From: Fimbriimonas sp.
Lineage (GTDB): Bacteria > Armatimonadota > Fimbriimonadia > Fimbriimonadales > Fimbriimonadaceae
Assembly: GCA_031292555.1 (NCBI GenBank)
Contig: JARLGV010000032.1
Span: 70,651 to 110,926, forward strand
DNA length: 40,276 bases
Reading direction: 5' to 3'
Below, one piece after another: positions 35,939 through 40,276 of this stretch; within the stretch, counting starts at the first letter, position 1; each line of letters begins with the position of its first letter. Under the pieces are notes generated by a model that saw only the letters and a list, made by a program, of their open reading frames with translations, was not told the origin of the DNA and did not search any database. A program made the translations under genes and the position numbers.

Positions 35939-38900
35939 GCCAGGGGTACCGAAAGGTTGCTCGGCCCCGAATTTCGGATCGGGGCCGAGTCTGTCGGTTG
36001 GCTAGCTTCCTTTTGGCTTGCGCCGTTTTGCTTGTGTCTTCGTCTTCGATGGCGATGGCGTTCGGGGCGACCAAGCAGGCTAGTCCGACGTTGAGCATCT
36101 TGGACGTTTTCATGGACGACCAAGGGACGAGTGCGTCTTCTCGAATCGGCCGGGAAGTGCTGGCTCCGGGAGGCTTGTCGGGTAACCAGCGGATTCACGT
36201 CATTGTGCTGAATTCGAGTCTGTCGGCTCAGCCGACGACCGGGACTTTGTCACTGGTGACGACGGACGTGACGGGCGCGACGAATTCTACGCCCGGGGTT
36301 TCGATGAGATTCAGCTTGGCGTTCAAGTCAGGTACGACGGACGTGTGGGCTCCTGCGACGGCGGTGTTTCCTGACGCGCTTGTAAACCCAGCCCAGTTCG
36401 GCTCGTACTCGTTCAATGGACGCCTGTTCCAAGTGGCCGCGAAGTTAACGGCGGCCTCTCAATCGGCTTCGAGCTTTTCGACGACGGTGAACCTGGACGG
36501 CCTGGGTGTTCCGGATTGGATGTGGGATATGAGGCTCGCTTACTACTCCACTCCGAGCGGTCTTTATCCTCCGTTCCCCAAGTTGTGGCAGCCGTCTCAG
36601 ATGTGGAACCCAAGCTATATGGGCGCCGCCCAGAGCGATTTGCAGACGCTAGACAAGACGTACGGGTTCAACACCTTCCTGGTGGGTGAGTTCTTCAAAG
36701 TCAGCAGCTTGAGCGCAAACGTCAACAACGACTACTTCGCCTTTTTGCATACGCTCTCGCTGAGCGGGGCGATCGGCGACTACTTGAGCCATCACGTTTG
36801 GAATCCTTCTGGCGGGGGCTTTACTTTTCCGAGCGTCAGCTATAGTTTTCCTCCAACGTATTCTTCGATAGGCGCCATCCAGTCGCTGGTCGGCTACATC
36901 CACGCTTTGCCGGGAACGCCTCACGTCATCGCCTACACGGATCCGTCGGTCCTTTCGGTCGAGTCCATCGGCGCGCCTTTCTCTCCGTATACGAAGAAGA
37001 TGTATGCCACCAAAGGCACAGACTTTTGGGGCAATCCGGTAGCGGTTCCGTTTCGTGCCGTCGAGACGATGAATCTGGCTTCGTTCTGGCTCGCGATGTG
37101 TTGGTCTCCATTCCGAGACTATTTCAACTACGTTGGTGACGACGAGGAACTTCCCGACGTGTCGGTGTTGGCGGTCCTCTTTCCAGAAGCCGCCGGGATC
37201 ATCGCTGTCATCGAAGGGGTCATCGAGACGATAAACGACATCTATAACGACCTCCATTTGGCGTATCAGGCTGACGCACTCCTAAACGGCTATGACTTTG
37301 ATGATCCTCCTCGTTTTCTGAGCGAGGTGGCTGGGGACTTGCCGAACTTCGGTCCGGCGTACCAGTCCGCATCGGCGAGCGACATCTCGAATGCGGTGAA
37401 GACTTACGGGTTTGACGCGGTGCTTGCCGACGATACCGGTCGGCCACTTCAGAAGCTTCAAACGGGCAGTGCCGCAGTGACGCTGATGTCGGTGGCCTTG
37501 GTAGACGTCATCGACATCATGTCGGCTATCGCCTCCCAATTTCCGCTTCACGGATTGATTCAGAGCGCGTTTGAGAACGTAGTGAACACCCTCGTTTCCA
37601 TCGGGTATTCGCAATTGGACAGTTTTGCGCTCTCGGTACCGGTGACCGACAGTCCGTTGTACGCAACAGATGCGGGAACCGATTGGAACGGGATCTCGGC
37701 GACGACTGCCGGCATTCGTTCGGGCATCAAGACCGCGCGCGGCACTTTCGGAGGCGGACTGATCTCGAGCGACTACTTCGACGTGTGGACGAATTTGACG
37801 CCGACAGGGAAGCCTTATCTTCCTGCTCAAGCGCTTGCCGAGGACGTTCCCAGCACTGACCAATATGCGCTTTTCTCGACCGCCTTCGCAACGACCGCGT
37901 ACGACGCCAGACGGATTACCCGCAAGCCGTTCAGAACCGACACGAAGGATTCGGATCTATTGCTGGGAGGTTTGCTTTACAACTCGGCTCGAGCACGTTC
38001 GATAGAGACGGGTTTGGCTTGGGCTCAAGGAACGACCTTGGAGAATTCGGGAGACGCTCTTCTAAATAGATGGGCGGATACGAGCGTTCAACAAGTCGTA
38101 CAATCCCTGAACTCTCTAAGGGCTCAGCGTCCGAACCTGTTCGATTCGCCTTCGGGCGCGGTGAACGCGAGTCCGATGGAACTGTGCTTCCACAGCTTTG
38201 GAAGCATCTTGGCTCAGATACCGTCGGGACAAGTCCTGAAGTTGTCGTCTTCGACGCACGATATCGCGGACTACGGTTTGAACAAGATCGTGACGACCGC
38301 GTATCGGCAGACGCTTGTGACTCCGGAGGGAAGTTCCGCTCCGAATTCGACGACTCGGCGTTATACGATCTTCCTCGTCAATACGATGGATAGGGACAAG
38401 GGCCGATCGGTCGGTTCGGGAACGGAGGCCGTCAAGCTGACGATCTCGCTCAACAGCCCCGAGCATTTCGTTTCCGGTTTGAACGCGCTTGCTTACGTCC
38501 CCCAGGGATCTGGCTACAACATGGTTCCTGTCTCTATCGGTCAGGGGTCTAGTTCAACGGTTACGGTTCCTGTCGACACGGTGACTGTCTTGCAGTTTTA
38601 CACCCAGGTTGCCACCGTTTCGAACAACGACGTCGTCCTCGATCCCCTTTCTTCCTTCTTCGTCACGCCAACCTCAGTCGTTGGTGGTGCAACTGTGCAT
38701 TTAACTGTGGGTATTTCCACGCCGGCTCCGGTTGGCGGCGTCACTGTTTCACTCTCAAGTTCATTGCCTGGCGTGGCACCGATTGTTGCGTCCATTACGA
38801 TACCGGCGGGGCAGTCGATCGCCGTTGTCAACGTGCAAACTACGCCAATTCAATACTATGCGGAGGTCACGTTCACAGCGTCCAACCTAGGCACGAGCCT

Positions 38901-40059
38901 TGCCGCGACGCTGACCGTTTCCAAAGGGCCATCACTAAGTGTTACGCCTTGGCCGAAGTTTCGAGCGAGCCAAACAAATGGCGGACTTAGTTCGGGATCC
39001 GGTTCGGGAGGAAGCAAGTTGTGGGCATATGGAAGCGGCCTTTCTACTTCAAGTCCTGTCGTGGGCGCCAAAGGGGTCGTCTACTTCACGGGGCAGACCA
39101 ACGGACCAGGGTATTTCCCATACTACTTCAATCTCTACAGAATAACTGACGGGGTAGGCAAAGCTCTTTTTACGGGGGGTGCTTCTTGGGGCGTTCACTA
39201 TACGGGCGATCTTCTGTTCAATTCGACACCTGCGCTCGCCAACGACGGCACAGTCTATTTTGGCACTTGGGACGGTAACCTCTATGCGGTTAGTTCCGAC
39301 GGCTCAAAGAAATGGGCTTTCCAAACAGGTGGTGATATCGACTCCAGCCCTGCAATCGGTCCGGACGGAACGGTGTACATAGCATCCACGGACCATAGTC
39401 TCTATGCGATCGATCCAGCCACCGGTTCTAGGAAATGGGCCTTCCCCACAGGGGGACTCATTTTGTCTAGCCCAGCAATCGGACTAGACGGAACGATCTA
39501 CATCGGTTCGTACGACAAGCGATGGTACGCTGTTGACCCCTTAACTGGTCTAGCTAAGTGGTCGTTACTTACCCAATATGGAATTGATACGAGTGCCGCA
39601 ATTGGTCCAGATGGCACCGTTTATTTTGGGTCAAGTGAAGGCAATCTCTACGCGATTGACCCGAAAACTGCAGCGAGGAAATGGACTTCCTATTGTGGGT
39701 TCGGCGGCATTGTGTCTAGTCCAGCCATAGGCCCAGATGGAACGATCTATGTTGGGTCCAGTGACTTCAATCTCTACGCTATCAACCCTAAGGATGGCTC
39801 GCAAAAGTGGGTCTTTCCTACAGGCGGGCTAGTATATTCCAGCCCTGCGGTCGGCGCAGATGGAATCATCTATCTCTATACTGTCAAAGGGCTATGTGCA
39901 ATCGACCCGGCTCACGGTGAGCTTCGTTGGAGTTATGCAGGTGCCTCGAGCGGCTTCGAACGGAGTCCGGCGATAGGAAGTGGAGGAACCGTCTATATCA
40001 CGGATGGGTCTGGCAACCTATTTGCTCTCGATTCGGTAGCCAGTAATACGCGACATTGA
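35935..40059 (+). CDS. Giant exported protein with Ig-like domain and C-terminal PQQ-type propeller
   Basis: 1374 residues. A basic start and hydrophobic segment (about 21-42, LASFLLACAVLLVSSSSMAM) form a signal peptide. Residues 50-880 are a large region I do not recognise, with aromatic-rich parts such as VPDWMWDMRLAYYSTPSGLY. Residues 895-995 look like an Ig-like sandwich (FFVTPTSVVGGATVHLTVGI). From about 1000 to the end, eight repeats of the type SSPAIGPDGTVYIGSSDxNLYAI with W-x-F-x-T-G-G between them form a PQQ-like propeller. Tryptophan docking is of the PQQ/BamB type, but no dehydrogenase catalytic site is seen. The start overlaps the NHL gene stop (ATGA), so coupled translation is likely and the two proteins probably work together at the cell surface. 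Confidence 0.78.
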   Translation: MSQGYRKVARPRISDRGRVCRLASFLLACAVLLVSSSSMAMAFGATKQASPTLSILDVFMDDQGTSASSRIGREVLAPGGLSGNQRIHVIVLNSSLSAQPTTGTLSLVTTDVTGATNSTPGVSMRFSLAFKSGTTDVWAPATAVFPDALVNPAQFGSYSFNGRLFQVAAKLTAASQSASSFSTTVNLDGLGVPDWMWDMRLAYYSTPSGLYPPFPKLWQPSQMWNPSYMGAAQSDLQTLDKTYGFNTFLVGEFFKVSSLSANVNNDYFAFLHTLSLSGAIGDYLSHHVWNPSGGGFTFPSVSYSFPPTYSSIGAIQSLVGYIHALPGTPHVIAYTDPSVLSVESIGAPFSPYTKKMYATKGTDFWGNPVAVPFRAVETMNLASFWLAMCWSPFRDYFNYVGDDEELPDVSVLAVLFPEAAGIIAVIEGVIETINDIYNDLHLAYQADALLNGYDFDDPPRFLSEVAGDLPNFGPAYQSASASDISNAVKTYGFDAVLADDTGRPLQKLQTGSAAVTLMSVALVDVIDIMSAIASQFPLHGLIQSAFENVVNTLVSIGYSQLDSFALSVPVTDSPLYATDAGTDWNGISATTAGIRSGIKTARGTFGGGLISSDYFDVWTNLTPTGKPYLPAQALAEDVPSTDQYALFSTAFATTAYDARRITRKPFRTDTKDSDLLLGGLLYNSARARSIETGLAWAQGTTLENSGDALLNRWADTSVQQVVQSLNSLRAQRPNLFDSPSGAVNASPMELCFHSFGSILAQIPSGQVLKLSSSTHDIADYGLNKIVTTAYRQTLVTPEGSSAPNSTTRRYTIFLVNTMDRDKGRSVGSGTEAVKLTISLNSPEHFVSGLNALAYVPQGSGYNMVPVSIGQGSSSTVTVPVDTVTVLQFYTQVATVSNNDVVLDPLSSFFVTPTSVVGGATVHLTVGISTPAPVGGVTVSLSSSLPGVAPIVASITIPAGQSIAVVNVQTTPIQYYAEVTFTASNLGTSLAATLTVSKGPSLSVTPWPKFRASQTNGGLSSGSGSGGSKLWAYGSGLSTSSPVVGAKGVVYFTGQTNGPGYFPYYFNLYRITDGVGKALFTGGASWGVHYTGDLLFNSTPALANDGTVYFGTWDGNLYAVSSDGSKKWAFQTGGDIDSSPAIGPDGTVYIASTDHSLYAIDPATGSRKWAFPTGGLILSSPAIGLDGTIYIGSYDKRWYAVDPLTGLAKWSLLTQYGIDTSAAIGPDGTVYFGSSEGNLYAIDPKTAARKWTSYCGFGGIVSSPAIGPDGTIYVGSSDFNLYAINPKDGSQKWVFPTGGLVYSSPAVGADGIIYLYTVKGLCAIDPAHGELRWSYAGASSGFERSPAIGSGGTVYITDGSGNLFALDSVASNTRH

Positions 40060-40276
40060 CCTGCTCCAGTGCGATTCACTTATTTTAGTGGGTCTGCGCC
40101 GTGAACTTGTGTTGTGCAAAGGCCCAAAGCCATTCTAGCCCGAGTTCCGCAGTTTGCGGTTAAAACTGGTAGATTTTGAATCTAGCCCAGTCCTAAACCG
40201 GGTGTTTTGTGTCACTACAATTTGTGCTGTTCGGCGTTTGTGGGCAGGGTTAGTTTGAGTTTGTGGAGGAGTTGGG
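40060..40276. other. Right-edge gap with strong palindromes
   Basis: 217 bp without a supported gene. It contains CCGCA-GTT-TGCGG (40147-40159) and the long imperfect palindrome described separately. The sequence to the right edge is GT-rich, and any gene it belongs to lies outside the window. Confidence 0.4.
40157..40200. repeat. 44-bp imperfect palindrome
   Basis: Nested complementary blocks CGGTT, ACTGG and TAGATT face AATCTA, CCAGT and AACCG around a TTG centre, giving 16 base pairs with small internal loops. It is not a tRNA and has no T-run. It may be a mobile-element end, a recombination site or a folded RNA. Confidence 0.6.

Noticed and set aside
36649-37863. Minus-strand frames of about 200 residues opposite the 1374-residue gene
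   Set aside because: They are Arg-rich, have no domain pattern and lie inside a long gene with signal peptide and repeats.
40141-40200. Possible tRNA at the right edge
   Set aside because: The stems do not form a cloverleaf and the TTCGANNC T-loop motif is absent.

Overview
The window looks like a chromosomal segment of a free-living, moderately GC-rich bacterium. The mix of plant-polysaccharide hydrolases, a DUF4953-type zinc metalloprotease, several secreted beta-propeller proteins and many apparently leaderless promoters (a TANNNT box 5-8 nt before the start codon) fits Armatimonadota (Fimbriimonadia-like) best. Acidobacteriota is an alternative. This assignment is an inference; the 23S rRNA gene in the window could settle it.

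Layout. (1) 1-7429 is a carbohydrate block: the 5' end of an N-acetylhexosamine-kinase-like phosphotransferase, an apiosidase-like (GH140/DUF4038) hydrolase, a GH51 arabinofuranosidase, a GH5 hydrolase and a Gfo/Idh/MocA oxidoreductase. Together they suggest breakdown of arabinose/apiose-containing plant cell-wall glycans. (2) 7437-8474 is a secreted YVTN-like beta-propeller. (3) 8701-11253 is the most unusual locus: a 689-residue protein joining a class III nucleotide cyclase, a TIR domain and a STAND-like ATPase, convergent (12 bp apart) with a small stand-alone cyclic-nucleotide-binding protein. I read it as a candidate cyclic-nucleotide/TIR conflict or signalling system. (4) 11365-22015 is a run of minus-strand housekeeping genes: PBP4-type carboxypeptidase, a HEAT-like unknown, a zinc metalloprotease, a TlpA-like thioredoxin, ClpB (with a HAIR-like operator) and MnmE. 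(5) 22025-22386 holds a dead yefM/yoeB toxin-antitoxin relic; the toxin is intact except for a TGA exactly where the conserved Trp10 should be. (6) 22507-25403 encodes a type-4 transaldolase, an alpha/beta hydrolase, a membrane-anchored SRPBCC protein and a DinB-like protein.

(7) 25716-29062 is a 23S-5S rRNA operon with its own promoter, boxA-like element, a ~70-bp processing stem and a terminator. No 16S gene lies upstream, so the rRNA genes are unlinked here. (8) 29063-30349 is a poorly coding, probably decayed stretch. (9) 30350-40059 carries a small membrane protein and three large exported repeat proteins: a 51-residue SBBP-like repeat protein, an NHL-repeat lipoprotein, and a 1374-residue protein ending in an eight-repeat PQQ-type propeller. 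The last two overlap by ATGA and are probably translationally coupled. The right edge holds a striking palindrome that may mark another element beyond the window.
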